64,000 nt of DNA, taken from assembly GCA_030522415.1 (NCBI GenBank), contig CM060104.1, forward strand, positions 8,939,501-9,003,500, read 5' to 3'. A program made the position numbers and the translations under genes. This DNA comes from Channallabes apus (Eukaryota > Chordata > Actinopteri > Siluriformes > Clariidae). The notes beneath the pieces were generated by a model. The model had not been told where the DNA came from, did not search any database, and was given only the letters and a program-made list of their open reading frames with translations. How positions within the stretch are numbered: position 1 is the stretch's first letter; the number at the start of each line of letters is the position of its first letter. Below are positions 1-12,556 of the stretch, piece by piece.

Positions 1-44
1 TGTGTGTGAGTGTGTGAGTGAGTGAGTGAGTGAACGTGTATGTA
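1..44. repeat. Left flank of TG/GAGT-rich satellite
   Basis: TG dinucleotides interrupted by GAGT units. This is the left part of the satellite that resumes at 1,643; the Tc1 element splits it. The TA at 43-44 is one copy of the Tc1 target duplication. Confidence 0.85.
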
Positions 45-258
45 CAGTGGTGTGAAAAACTATTTGCCCCCCTCCTGATTTCTTATTCTTTTGCATGTTT
101 GTCACACAAAATGTTTCTGATCATCAAACACATTTAACTATTAGTCAAAGATAACACAAGTAAACACAAAATGCAGTTTTTAAATGAGGGGTTTTATTAT
201 TTAGGGAGAAAAAAAATCCAAACCTACATGGCCCTGTGTGAAAAAGTAATTGCCCCCT
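45..258. repeat. Left IR/DR terminal inverted repeat of Tc1
   Basis: The outer motif starts at 45. An inner related motif (CACAGGG/GTGTGAAAAAGTAATTGCCCCC type) lies near 223-258. The right end carries the same pair in reverse, with small differences. Confidence 0.85.
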
Positions 259-262
259 GAAC

Positions 263-1263
263 CTAATAACTGGTTGGGCCACCCTTAGCAGCAATAACTG
301 CAATCAAGCGTTTGCGATAACTTGCAACGAGTCTTTTACAGCGCTCTGGAGGAATTTTGGCCCACTCATCTTTGCAGAATTGTTGTAATTCAGCTTTATT
401 TGAGGGTTTTCTAGCATGAACCGCCTTTTTAAGGTCATGCCACAACATCTCAATAGGATTCAGGTCAGGACTTTGACTAGGCCACTCCAAAGTCTTCATT
501 TTGTTTTTCTTCAGCCATTCAGAGGTGGATTTGCTGGTGTGTTTTGGGTCATTGTCCTGCTGCAGCACCCAAGATCGCTTCAGCTTGAGTTGACGAACAG
601 ATGGCCGGACATTCTCCTTCAGGATTTTTTGGTAGACAGTAGAATTCATGGTTCCATCTATCACAGCAAGCCTTCCAGGTCCTGAAGCAGCAAAACAACC
701 CCAGACCATCACACTACCACCACCATATTTTACTGTTGGTATGATGTTCTTTTTCTGAAATGCTGTGTTACTTTTACGCCAGATGTAACGGGACACGCAC
801 CTTCCAAAAAATTCAACTTTTGTCTCGTCGGTCCACAAGGTATTTTCCCAAAAGTCTTGGCAATCATTGAGATGTTTTTTAGCAAAATTGAGACGAGCCT
901 TAATGTTCTTTTTGCTTAAAAGTGGTTTGCGCTTTGGAAATCTGCCATGCAGGCCGTTTTTGAGTCGTGAACGCTGACCTTAATTGAGGCAAGTGAGGCC
1001 TGCAGTTCTTTAGATGTTGTCCTGGGGTCTTTTGTGGCCTCTCGGATGAGTTGTCTCTGCGCTCTTGGGGTAATTTTGGTCGGCCGGCCACTCGTGGGAA
1101 GGTTCACCACTGTTCCATGTTTTTGCCATTTGTGGATAATGGCTCTCACTGTGGTTCGCTGGAGTCCCAAAGCTTTAGAATTGGCTTTATAACCTTTACC
1201 AGACTGATAGATCTCAATTACTTTTGTTCTCATTTGTTCCTGAATTTCTTTGGATCTTGGCAT
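263..1263 (-). pseudogene. Tc1-like transposase, frameshifted by an internal deletion
   Basis: Two reading frames together cover a Tc1 transposase. The upstream frame (1,263 down to about 966) starts MPRSKEIQEQ, carries the paired-like helix-turn-helix DNA-binding region and has an AT-hook-like GRPTK. The downstream frame (about 957 down to 263) carries the DDE domain: WTDE gives the first aspartate, QQDNDPKHTS the second and SPDLNPIE the glutamate. There are 34 residues between the second Asp and the Glu, the DD34E spacing, and it ends in PTSY. The frames separate at 958-966, where a short stretch present in related transposases (about seven or eight residues) is missing and the frame shifts. 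All catalytic residues are still visible, but the polypeptide cannot be made whole. Confidence 0.9.
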
Positions 1264-1428
1264 GATGTCTAGCTTTTGAGGTGCTTTTGGTCTACTTCTC
1301 TGTGTCAGGTAGCTCCTATTTAAGTGATTTCTTGATTGAAACAGGTGTGGCAGTAATCAGGCCTGGGGGTGACTACAGAAATTGAACTCAGGTGTGATAA
1401 ACCACAGTTAAGTTATTTTTTAACAAGG

Positions 1429-1642
1429 GGGGCAATCACTTTTTCACACAGGGCCATGTAGATTTTGAGTCTTTTTTCTGCCTTAATAACGTAAACCTTC
1501 ATTTAAAAACTGCATTTTGTGTTCAATTATGTTATCTTTGACTAATAGTTAACGGTTTTTGATGAGCAGAAACATTGAAGTGTGACAAACATGCAAAAGA
1601 ATAAGAAATCAGGAAGGGGGCAAATAGTTTTTCACACCACTG
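1429..1642. repeat. Right IR/DR terminal inverted repeat of Tc1
   Basis: Reverse-complement counterpart of the left end. The outer motif ends at 1,642 and is followed by the TA duplicate; the inner motif lies at about 1,428-1,462. Confidence 0.85.
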
Positions 1643-1774
1643 TACGTGTGTGTGTGTGTGTGTACGTGTGTGTGTGTGTACGTGTGTGTGTGTGTGTGTG
1701 TACACGTGTGTGTCTGTGTGTGTGTGTACACGTGTGTGTGTGTGTGTGTACACGTGTGTGTGTGTGTGTGTGTA

Positions 1775-1805
<31 letters not shown>

Positions 1806-1898
1806 ACACGTGTGTGTGTGTGTGTGTACACGTGTGTGTGTGTGTGTGTACACGTGTGTGTGTGTGTGTGTACACGTGTGTGTGTGTGTGTGTGTGTA

Positions 1899-1934
<36 letters not shown>

Positions 1935-1970
1935 TGAGAGAGAAAGAGTGAGTGAGTGAGTGAGTGAGTG

Positions 1971-2032
<62 letters not shown>

Positions 2033-2078
2033 GGTGAGTGAGTGAACGTGTGTGTGTGTGTGTGTGAATGAGTGAGTG

Positions 2079-2120
<42 letters not shown>

Positions 2121-2160
2121 AGTGAGTGAACGTGTGTGTGTGTGTGTGAATGAGTGAGTG

Positions 2161-2196
<36 letters not shown>

Positions 2197-2204
2197 AGTG
2201 AGTG

Positions 2205-2248
<44 letters not shown>

Positions 2249-2256
2249 AGTGAGTG

Positions 2257-2334
<78 letters not shown>

Positions 2335-2346
2335 AGTGAGTGAGTG

Positions 2347-2422
<76 letters not shown>

Positions 2423-2457
2423 AGTGAGTGAACGTGTGTGTGTGTGTGTGTGTGTAC

Positions 2458-2518
<61 letters not shown>

Positions 2519-2539
2519 TGTGTGTGTGTGTGTGTGTGT

Positions 2540-2578
<39 letters not shown>

Positions 2579-2603
2579 AGTGAGTGAACGTGTGTGTGTG
2601 TGT

Positions 2604-2661
<58 letters not shown>

Positions 2662-2695
2662 GAGAGAGAGCGAGAGAGAATGAGTGAGTGAGTGA
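1643..2695. repeat. 1-kb TG satellite with higher-order units
   Basis: Long (TG)n blocks are punctuated in two ways. From 1,643 to about 1,930 the interruption is TACACG or TACG. From about 1,930 to 2,695 it is mainly AATGAGTGAGTGAACG, spaced irregularly at about 30-90 bp. A GA-rich block closes it near 2,657-2,690. The long His-Thr and Cys-Val open frames here are artefacts of the dinucleotide repeat. Confidence 0.95.
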
Positions 2696-5600
2696 GTGAA
2701 GCGTAAAGCTCTGCCAGACCCACCCACTTCCTTTGAATGTCATTTTCCACTCACACTTATCAATCAGAACTGGGGTTTGAGGAGAATATTACAAGAATAG
2801 TAAATACTAAACAGTGTATTGCTAAAACTGCACCACATTTGAGTGACTGAGTGCAGGCATTACATATGCTCCATGATCACAGTATCTTTCCCTAACATCT
2901 CGCCATCTGCTTTTGGAGGCTGTTCGGTTGCATCACAGACAACCTGGGGAAAGTATTTTTTGAGAAAGTTAAGTGTGTTTGTCCAGGTACGTCTACAGAA
3001 GCATACAGTACAAAGAAAGCCATCATTTGGCACAGAGCAAAGTATAGTGCCTGATTTTGTTAGAACTATTACACGGACTTCCATGCTCGTTTTGCTGAAT
3101 ACAGCACCCAAATTCAGAAATAATCACCTGAAACATGAGACTAAAAGTGAAACTGATGAGCTTCTGTCTGCTTGCAAAACACTACAGAATGTAAATTGCA
3201 GTTCTGCATTCTGAAAATCATGCGGGAGAAACAAAATAGGCCAAGGATCCTCAGAAAGCTTGCCAAACACCAAGCTGACGACCACAACCAGAGTGCACAA
3301 ATGCATCTTTCACAGCAAGGAATGCCAAAACCCAGATGCTCTTGTGATTGTACCCTGAGTAGCATCAGGGTTTTCCCTGACATAAATTTAAGGTGGCTGC
3401 ACAAGTGGGTTTTTTTTGTCTGTCGGACTGGAACCGTCCAAAAAAAAAAAAAACCTTGCATCTTTATTGGCTTTATCACTGTGGTGTCGGTTAAGAGGAC
3501 AGAAAACACACAGAGTGATACTTTATGCTCACTTGCCATAACTACACTGAGCTGCCTGCAGAAATGTGAACTTTCAACTTCAACCTTTCTTTCATTCATT
3601 CCAGTACTTAATTCATTTGTAAACACTAAATTTCAATCGGGGTCATGGGGAATTCAGGAAGACCCAGGCCTATAACAAGGATATATAGCCTATTAGGCGT
3701 GCCAGTCTATTACGAGTGAAAATACCCAAAGCCATAGGGGCAATTTAGAGTTTACCAGTATGACCTTGAATGTGGGATGCAGTATACTGTATACATTTTT
3801 AATTGTAATATTTCGCAGAGGATTCAAAATAAGTTAAGGTCTTTGTGTTGTTCCTAGTTCTAACTATATCTTGCCCACATGGTACAAAAACGTATGTTAA
3901 CCATCTCCTTAGTACAGACAGAAAAATCTAATCACTGTTTCTATATTTATAGACAGCAAACATTTGAACCCTTAAACACAGCAAGCATCAGTGACTGGCT
4001 TTAAAAAAAAACAACTCTGTGGACATCCCACAATCCTTCACTCCCCATATGGTACTGTAGTTACGATATTGCTTCTACAGTAGTGCCTGCTGTATAAAGG
4101 TAAACTACACTCAACATCACCAGTCCTACCCAATGCAAGTTGCTAACAATTTCTTTGCATGCTGTCACCAAAAATCGACAGCTCCCGTAAAAAATTAAGC
4201 CCTGGTATATGTCACATTATGCGAACTCAGAGTTAGTGTTTTATACAAAAAAAAAAAGGCTTTAAAGCATTCTGAGGAAAACAGTATCAGCAGAAATGCT
4301 GCCTCAATATAACCAACATATTATTGTTATTTTTAGCATGCAAGAATGAGCTTATTGTGGCCACTTATCAAAGCAGCAAGAAACTCGCTACAGCGCTGTT
4401 GTTCCGAGTCCATTTCAGTTCTTTTTAATGAGAAGGGAAAAGTTGGGTCTTGCATGTCTACTCTTTTCTTATGAGCCACTGCAGACATTTAGTGCGTTTC
4501 CATGGTTACTGGATAGTCTGTCAGGCTGCATTTCCAGCAGTATGCTTCATTTTTTGAATGCTTACTTTTAATCTTTTGCAAAAAGATAAAGATAGAGAGA
4601 AGTTAAAGAAAGCCTGTTTTTGTTTTTTTTTCATTGAGACTTCATTAACACAGTAACTCAGACACATTACCATGCTCTTAGTAGAAGAGATCATCCACCT
4701 TTACCCAATTCACCAGGCTCCTAATATACTTTATCTCTCATTTACAGTTTAATTAGTCCAGGAGAACAAACCTATGCACACTTGGATGTGAACTGCTTTT
4801 CAACCATCACTACAGTTGGCTCAGTTCTGTTGTTTTTTTTGTTTTTGTTTTTACTTGAATTGTCAAATCAATAGAAAGAGGTCTCAGATAAGCACAAATA
4901 TAATAAATGTGAAACAACATTCACATTTAATGTACGTACAACATTTATTTCTGTCCACCCCCTTGTGTGTGAAGCAAAATATAGCATACTGTATGTAGGG
5001 GCCTCGTCTGGCGTCTGAACACTTAAAGTTTGAGGTCTGAGCAGTTTGTGGGCAATATACTAGAGACCTGAATCATAAATCTGCACAAACATATTTTTGT
5101 TGGAAAAATAAATAAATAAATAAATAAATAAAACAGGCTGCAGGATCCAAGTACACTATGTGGTGATCAGAAGTTCCACATGATGAGCTCATATGATGTG
5201 TTAACAATGCAGATCCAACTATAGCTATGGCTGCATCAAGATGAAGTATGAGAGAAGCAGCGCAGCAGTGTGAGTGGGTGTTTGTTTGTCAGACTGTTTC
5301 CTTTCACAAAATCTTTAACTCAGACATAGTGTAATGTTATTGGATCCTGATCTTAAGTAAATTAGATCTTGTGTTAAGATGTGGATTTGTAAAAAAAGAG
5401 CTCACTAATGGTTGAAAACATGTATGTACAGTAGTAGGAGTTTCTCCTCTAGTCCTAAAGTGATGCCCCAGAGTCATGCTAAACCTAAGTAAATCAGCCC
5501 TTCTGTGGAAATGTCAGGGTTTTTACAAGTTTCAGTAAAAAGTTTATTTTAGCAAAATTCTAAACATGACCTGCAATAAGACACCAATAAGAGATAAACA

Positions 5601-8600
5601 CAGTATGTTACACATCAATGCTCCCAAAGGCCAACTTTCATTAATTAAAAGTCTGCGCTGATTTCCAGCAAAAGCTGTTACAGTTCGACTATAACTAAAT
5701 AATTACATATGGATAATGTTAACTTTCTAGAACGCCTAGTTAATTCTAATACAAATCATTAGCCAAGGAATTTATTCTGGCTGCAACAGCTAAATCAACA
5801 GATACTATAATTGTGATCAATAGCAACAAATTTCATTACTGATTAGTCAATCTACAGTATTTTATGAATGAATGCATGCTATGTGCATGCAAGCACAATT
5901 TGACATCATTTCACACCACATGCAGTAAAGGTTTTTTAAACTACAGTATTAAACCCAATATCACAGATTTAAAAAGTAAGCAATGTTTTTTTTTTAACAA
6001 ACAAAAATAGTTTTTATATGTATATACACACTAAGTCATCAGACTGGTTCAAATGGAAGGTCCTAGGGACCAATCCCAAAAAAGCCAACTTCCCGACTCG
6101 TTTCCAAGTCTTTGATGTAAAATACACACACTGAAAATGATTCACCTTGCAACACTGCAAGCAAAGGAAATTTACCATTCAAGTGTTTCAAATATGGTAA
6201 TAGCAAGTGGATAATGGTCTTTTTTTTTAATCTGACAGCTCAGAAGGGAATAATTTAGAGCTTGAAATATACGCAACACCATCTACCAGTGACTGAGTGT
6301 GCATGTGTGTGTGTGCGCGCAATTGAGGGATTTGCAATTGAAGGAGTTCCTGCGCTTCTATTTAAAAAAATTTTTTTTACTAAAAATAAAGTAAAATAAT
6401 AATTAATTATTGAAATCATTATTAGCAGCAGCTCTAACACTTTTAAAGGAAATTAATTAATCAGCTGCTGATTAACACATTAGTACATTCTAATTCCAAA
6501 GTGTTCCAATATACTGAAACAGCAGGTTAATGGAAAGTGGCCACACTTCCTCTTACACACATTTTGCATGCTGCAATTTCTCACATGCTTGATCCGAGCA
6601 GTTAACAACCACAGAGTAAACCATATACTGCAACATCTCGACCAGACTAATACTACTAAGTTTAGCTACTTATTATATTAGCTCAAATAGAGGCAACATT
6701 TCTGTCTTGTTAAAAGACTTACTGTAGATTTGCAACATTAAGCAATTCACTAGCCAATAGAAGAATTTATTTTCTAACCATGTTCTGCTTTAAAGGAGTC
6801 CATTAGATATGGAAAACCCAAAGAGAAACGCAAAGCATTTCCATCATACTCAGACATGTAGAACACGATACTCCTAATACCTTAATGCTGCTTCAGGCGA
6901 AAGAGTAAACCATTTTTCTGTAAATATTGAGAAAACTGAGGACTGCTTGGTTAGGAAACACTGCATACCTGGACACTCGCCCAACCTTATTTGGAAGGAC
7001 CATACACACTGTACAAGGGCCAGGCTGTTTACTGAGTCTACCACTGTATGTGTACGTGTGAGGAGGATACACAACTACACATCTCCTACGACTATACGAT
7101 CTCCCACATAGGCGCACAGACAGACAGACAGACACACAGACAGACACACAGACAGACACACAGACAGACAGACACAGACACACACAGACACACACACACA
7201 GACACACACACACAGACAGACAGACCTTTTACCGTGTGTGTGGAACTCAGCTGAGCCTCTCTTCTAAGGACATTAATAAAAATACAGGGCTTCCTGCAGT
7301 ATACATGAACAAATAGCATGACTGTGTTTGTAACAGGGAGACCCACAAGAGCACAGACGTCATAACATAGGCATACAGAATGCTTATTAACTGATGTGGT
7401 TATATTACCTGGTCATGATAAATTATATTAAAGATGTATTCGGCTTAAAGCTTTTTTTTCCCTCCTAAGATTTTTCACATGAAATTTTTGGGACTGTAAA
7501 TGTACAAAAAAATAAAGGATACAAAGTCACATTTTTATTTGAAATGTCGTATGACTTGCGACACTGCATGAAACCAGAAATGTTCCCAAATTTATGCTAC
7601 GCGTGTAAAATCATGTGATTGCCATCTTTCAAACTGCTGTCATGAACTCTACTTTAATTAAAAAGTGTTTGGTGTCGTTTTACAGCTCTTCTTGGCAGAA
7701 TCTGTTACTGTTTGTTTGCATCCTTTTTTCAACTCTGTCAGGCATGTTTGTTCTTTGCGTGACTAAGTATGCCTTTTGCTAATGTTTGGAAATTTCCCTG
7801 AAAAAAAAAAAAAAACTTTTTTTTTTTATCATTTACTTATGTATTTATAATGTTTTAATTGTTCTATTATTGTGGCAAAATGCAATCTGAATACATTTTT
7901 TTAAATGGCAAAAAAAAAAAAAAACATTTTCTTATATTTTTTAATATGATAAGTACAAGAAAAAAAAAACATCTTAAGCTTTCCTTTGTTTCTATCTCGA
8001 TAAGACTAAATAAATAATGGCACAGTAACCTGTATAAAGCAATCAGGAAGTAATCACGGGTGTTATGCTAGCCTCCCTTGTAAGTTTATTTATACAGTTT
8101 AATATTATTTGTTTTTGGTATTTTTATTCACTGTTGCTTTTTTATTCGTAATACCATGACTAATAATTGTACTCCCAAAGATAATGAGCTTGGTGTTCAT
8201 GTGCACGGCCAATTTGAATTTTTTAAATTCTGTTATAGTTTCAGGTTTCACTCATTGCTTACCTTCCCTGTGCACAGGGATAGGGGTACAGTACACCCAT
8301 ACCAACAACAGAATAATCCATGACTGGAGTGTAAAACTGTATCTGTGTACTCTTGCCAGTATTTTCTCCACCTCAGTCCTGGTACTCTTATGTAATCCAA
8401 TATGAACACAAATCCCTAAGAGAAGCGACATAAAATCTTTTTTGTACTTCTGCAAACTCAACTGTGTACCTTCATAAAATGGAACCTACTCTAGTCTAGA
8501 AAAACTCCTTAATGCATAATTAAAGACTTCTAAAATTATCTGCTCTCTGGATGACCTTACCCGGCAGCAGCAGGCACAAACGCATCTATAAGATTTGTGA

Positions 8601-9694
8601 AACCTAGACATGGAAGGGGCGAAATAACAGGATACGTGAAGCTGTAACTCTACATCAATCCATCTTGAATGTGTGGAACATAGGCTTCAGACTGAACGGG
8701 TAGCACGAAGCACATCCTTCTCATTTTCTTTGGAATCACAGACTCAAATCAGCGTAAACATACAGAATTATTGGCACCCACTATGAAAAGTGAGCGAAAA
8801 ATTGATAGAAAAGAAGAATTAACCTATAAACTGACAATGACAAATGCTTTTGCTTTGCCAAATACAAGTAGTGCTCTTTTTTGCAAGTTTTTTTTTTTTT
8901 TTTTTCACTTTTTGGTTTGTTTTGTTTTTAAATACAAAGAATCATTATTGTTGTAAAAATTATCAGCATTCATACAATTACTTTGTCATGCCTGCCCAGA
9001 GAATAGCAACACTGTAAGTCCATTACTTCCTGCAAAACCATTTATGCTTCTTCACACTCTTATGTTGAAGCATGTGGACTTCCATCTTTAAGACCACAAA
9101 TTTACAGTAAGGTTCAATTCCAGAGACTGAGGTAATAATTTAAACACTATTACTGTACAGCATCGGTTTGGTGTTTCTTTAACTATTTCAGTATTGATTC
9201 GGAAGTAGGTATGACTCAGCATCTTGCTCAAAACGGTGGCCATGTCTGAACTTTCTGGCAGAGAAAAACAGGTAAAACAAGGCATCGTCCCGACAATCTC
9301 AAAGAATCAAATGATCCACCCCATGATTAAGAGTGAGTATCAGGTGACTTTCCTTGTATGCCATCTCTCTTTTTTTTTGTTGCTATCCTACAATAGACAT
9401 CCTACAGTGTGGATGACCAAAATGTTTGATTGTGGTCTATCCTCACCACTACACCCAATGCAAACTGTAGTGCTAATGATTCAGATTCTCCCAGAAAATC
9501 GTTCTCTTTTTTCAATGCTGCAAAATAACATGTTATGAAAGTGATGATTAGGGGATGAATGTGGGCTCTTCTTTCCTGCTTTCACCATCATCCTCTCTGT
9601 TTAAATGATAGTGTGCTAATGGGTTTCCAGTGTTTATTCAGGTGAAGCTTTATGCCCAATATTGATGAACTATAATAAACATTTTAAATCACAC
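2696..9694. other. Non-coding stretch, no gene recognised
   Basis: AT-rich sequence with homopolymer runs, an AAAT repeat near 5,107-5,131 and a CAGA/CACA microsatellite at about 7,107-7,226. Short open frames exist (for example 2,843-3,214 and 3,141-3,626) but lack family motifs, splice context or codon character. If the promoter at 29.8 kb is real, this could be intron or downstream sequence of that minus-strand gene. Confidence 0.6.
7107..7226. repeat. CAGA/CACA compound microsatellite
   Basis: Tandem CAGA and CACA tetramers, read directly from the sequence. Confidence 0.9.
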
Positions 9695-9706
9695 ATATCC
9701 TATACC

Positions 9707-10083
9707 GGGCAGCACGGTGGTGTAGTGGTTAGCACTGTCGCCTTGCACCTCCAGGGTCTGGGTTCGATTCCCCGGCCAGGCTCGATTCCCGTCTCTGTGT
9801 GCATGGAGTTTGCATGTTCTCCCCGTGCTTGGTGGGTTTCCTCCGGGTACTCCGGTTTCCTCCCACAGTCCAAAGATATGCAGGTTAGGCTAATTGGCGT
9901 TCCTAAATTGCCCGTAGTGTGTGATTGGGTGTGTGAGTGTGTGTATGTGTGTGCCCTGCGATGGATTGGCACCCTGTCCAGGGTGTACCCCGCCTAGTGC
10001 CCGAAGTCTCCTGGGATAGGCTCCAGGTCCCCCGTGACCCTGAACACAGGATTAAGCGGTATAGAAGATGAATGAATGAATGA
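9707..10083 (+). mobile_element. Mermaid/DANA-like SINE, full length with 12-bp TSD
   Basis: The tRNA-like head contains an A-box-like GTGGTGTAGTGGTTAGCA segment and a B-box-like GGTTCGATTCC. Next comes the conserved middle (TGCATGTTCTCCCCGTGC and TCCTCCCACAGTCCAAAGAT), a tail part (ACACAGGATTAAGCGGTATAG) and (TGAA)n. It is flanked by perfect 12-bp duplicates, atatcctatacc, at 9,695-9,706 and 10,084-10,095. The target is the tail of an older, inverted copy of the same family. This is the best reference copy in the window. Confidence 0.92.
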
Positions 10084-10085
10084 AT

Positions 10086-10310
10086 ATCCTATACCGCTGG
10101 TCCTGTGCAGGGTCGTGGTCGGTCAGGAGCCTTTCTTGGTGACTCAAATCACAAGGCAGAATACCTGAATGGACTGTTCGAGGAAACTGGAGCACACGGA
10201 GGAAAGCTAAGCATCAAACACGAGACGAACATGCAAACCCACCGAACACACGACCAGACGTTGGACTCCTCAATCCAGGCCACAGTGCTACCCACTACAC
10301 CACCAACACC
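10086..10310 (-). mobile_element. Older inverted SINE copy, diverged
   Basis: Read in reverse, it shows the CCTATACCGC tail, the CATGCAAACCC core and a degraded tRNA-like head (GCTACCCACTACACCACC). It is the target into which the copy at 9,707-10,083 inserted. Confidence 0.7.
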
Positions 10311-11753
10311 TAACCAAAAAATGCGTACAATTGTTGTGCTTAATGATTTTTTAAGCACTTTTTATCCATTACCTGACTTGTGCAGGGCAGGAAACAGTAG
10401 TTGCTACAGTACTGACAGTTTTTTCACTAATAGTGGGAAAGGAATTTCATACTGTATTTATACATAAAGGAAACAGACCATAGTTATAGATAACAGCTAG
10501 AGATGTTGATCCCAAACATTAACTGATAAAAAAAATTAAATAATGAATTTCGTTTTGTATATAGTTAAAAAAAATAATAATAATAAAATAAAAATAATAA
10601 TAATAATAATAATAAAAACTGTAATCTATCATAAGCTTAGCTATCTTTACTAGCCTGGGTCCTTACTCTCTTGCTAACAACTTCTTTCAAGAATTGGTCT
10701 GAGTGCAAAAATAAGTGTAAGTGCCATATCGCACTTATGAATTTGTTGTGTTTATTTTATTTTATTTGCTGTTATTTCATTTGTTCTACCTTTGTTCTAT
10801 TCAGTAGTAAAGCATTAAGCATTAAGTTTGTTACATAAGCCATAAGCTTTATATTTCTTAGTCATGCATCATAAGTTGACACTCGTAAGTTGGTCTGTGA
10901 TGTCATTCTACTATTACATGCATTTGTGTGACTGTCATATGTTAGAGAGTTCAGTCTAGATGCGGAAGGCTAAGGAAACACAAGCTTTTGACCGTAAGCT
11001 CGTAAGCCGGGAATGTAAGATACAGCAACTAGGTTGTTGTAACCGTAAGCTCCCGTAAGTGGATATATACAGCAAGAGTGTTGTTATATTCGTAAGCTAA
11101 GACTGTAATTTACAAGATACAGCAAACAGGTTGTTGTAAAAGTCAGAGATTTGCAAGATGCAGCAACTGGTGTCTGTAATAACAGTGGATTTACTCAAGA
11201 CGACTGTATGAAGTGTTGATTCTTTGATGCTGACAAAATAAACTACAAGAGACAAAGAGATCGGACTTCTGTCGTGTGAGTGAAACTTTAAACCAAAGCT
11301 ACGCGTCAAAACTGGTGAAATAATATGACCGCATCTACAATAAGGGTTTCCCCATTTTAGATAATAATAATAATAATAATAATAAAAATTAAAAAAGAAA
11401 CAACTGGAGGTCAGCATTGATTGTCAGCTGCCACAAAAATCAGTGCATGGGAAAATCTGGATTGCACTGCTAGAACTGTTTGAACAAAAACTAAGTGCGC
11501 AGTGTGCATCTGGTTATCATTTACTATTAATGATTAATCAATTATTGATTCTTAAGGTGTTTGACTATCGGTTTAGAAAAATGTGTGAAATTTGCAAACC
11601 CAGCAACAGCAGAAGGTTTTAGTTTTTTTACGAGGATTATTTTGCAAGCTAGCAACTGAATTAATTAATTATATTTCAATTCAATTCAATTCAATTAATT
11701 AATTAATTATATTTCAATTTACTGGGGTTTTTTTCCCCTATACATTTTTAATA
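10311..11753. other. Non-coding stretch with AAT repeats
   Basis: AT-rich, with (AAT)n tracts near 10,572-10,616 and 11,361-11,385, AATTC/AATTA repeats near 11,660-11,710, and the imperfect tandem block listed separately. No gene seen. Confidence 0.6.
11015..11185. repeat. Four imperfect ~46-bp tandem units
   Basis: The motif (A/G)ATACAGCAA...GTTGTTGTAA recurs near 11,017, 11,064, 11,112 and 11,155 with divergence, together with scattered CGTAAGC words. A solo LTR is a possible alternative, since an AATAAA follows at about 11,238, but no convincing ends or TSD were found. Confidence 0.5.
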
Positions 11754-12556
11754 TACTGCCTAGCCAAAAAAACTCACCATTTCAGAAGGGTCAACTTATT
11801 TGGCAACATCAAGCAAAAGGAAAAACTAAGGATGTTTGAAATTACTGGATCTGGGTTAAGAACCCTTCGATACATTATTACAACCTGGAAGGATAAGACT
11901 GAACTGTCAATTTTGCAGAAGTGTGGCAGGGGGGGTAAATAAAATGTGGCAGGGGGAAAAAATCTTGAATTTAGATCATACATTTATAAAAACATGAATA
12001 AAAATCAATTGTAAAAAAACACATTAAGTTTTTAGAAAGTAAGAGCAGTTCCATACGCACACAATGTGACGAGAACTCAGGATTGGGGTTGAACAACTAT
12101 GTGGCCATAAGAAAGTCAATTGTTCGTGAGACCAATCAGAAAAAGAGGTTTCAATGTGCTAGGCAGCATAAAGCTTAGACTTTGGAGCAACGGGAAAAGG
12201 TCATGTGACCTGATGTGTTCAGATTTACCTCATTCTATGAATGAATAGTGATGCACCCATCCTGCATAGCTTCAGTTGTTCAGGTCTAGACTCAATAACA
12301 TTACGTGGCAATAAAATGAAGTAACCTGATGGCCTGAATGTGCAGAATGACCAGGTTATCAAATCTTGGAGGTTTTTCCTCCATGATGGCACATCCATAC
12401 TTCATGGCACAAATTGTAAAAGTGTTCTGGGCGCATGAGGAATCAGTTTCACACTGGCCACCACATTGTGCACTATAATCAAAGCTAAAAAAAAAGTGAT
12501 GAAATCTCAAAGCAAATGAAATCTTAGGGAAGGTGACTTTTTTTGGTCAGGCAGTG
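11754..12556 (+). mobile_element. Degenerate Tc1-like element, family 2
   Basis: The ends read CTGCCTAGCCAAAAAAACTCACC (left) and the inverse GGTGACTTTTTTTGGTCAGGCAG (right). TA follows at 12,557. The interior keeps recognisable but heavily broken Tc1 transposase-coding sequence. A related fragment is at about 45,640-46,010. It is non-autonomous. Confidence 0.75.

Larger units (their letters stand above)
45..1642 (-). mobile_element. Tc1/mariner transposon (DD34E), near full length
   Basis: A 1,598-bp element bounded by TA at 43-44 and 1,643-1,644. Both ends begin CAGTGGTGTGAAAAACTATT, in inverted orientation. Each terminal repeat is about 210 bp and carries a second, inner copy of the end motif (around 223-258 on the left and 1,428-1,462 on the right), so the ends are of the IR/DR type used by many fish Tc1 elements. 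The element encodes a minus-strand Tc1 transposase that is broken by one internal deletion. It therefore cannot make its own transposase, although both ends look intact. It inserted into a TG satellite at a TA within a TGTACGTG context. Confidence 0.93.

Noticed and set aside
1532..2750. Open frames of up to 403 residues of His-Thr repeats and Cys-Val repeats
   Set aside because: Direct translation of the TG satellite in several frames; no non-repeat protein sequence supports them.
3124..3626. Minus-strand frames, one beginning with a signal-peptide-like MHLCTLVVVVSLVFGK
   Set aside because: No splice context, no family match, and overlapping frames on both strands; likely chance.
9662..9997. 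Plus- and minus-strand frames of about 60-110 residues recurring at 9,662, 21,428, 45,294, 55,990, 56,322 and 59,045
   Set aside because: They are translations of the same SINE consensus in different copies, not a gene family.
11015..11185. CRISPR-like array
   Set aside because: Units are diverged and lack unique spacers; the genome is eukaryotic.
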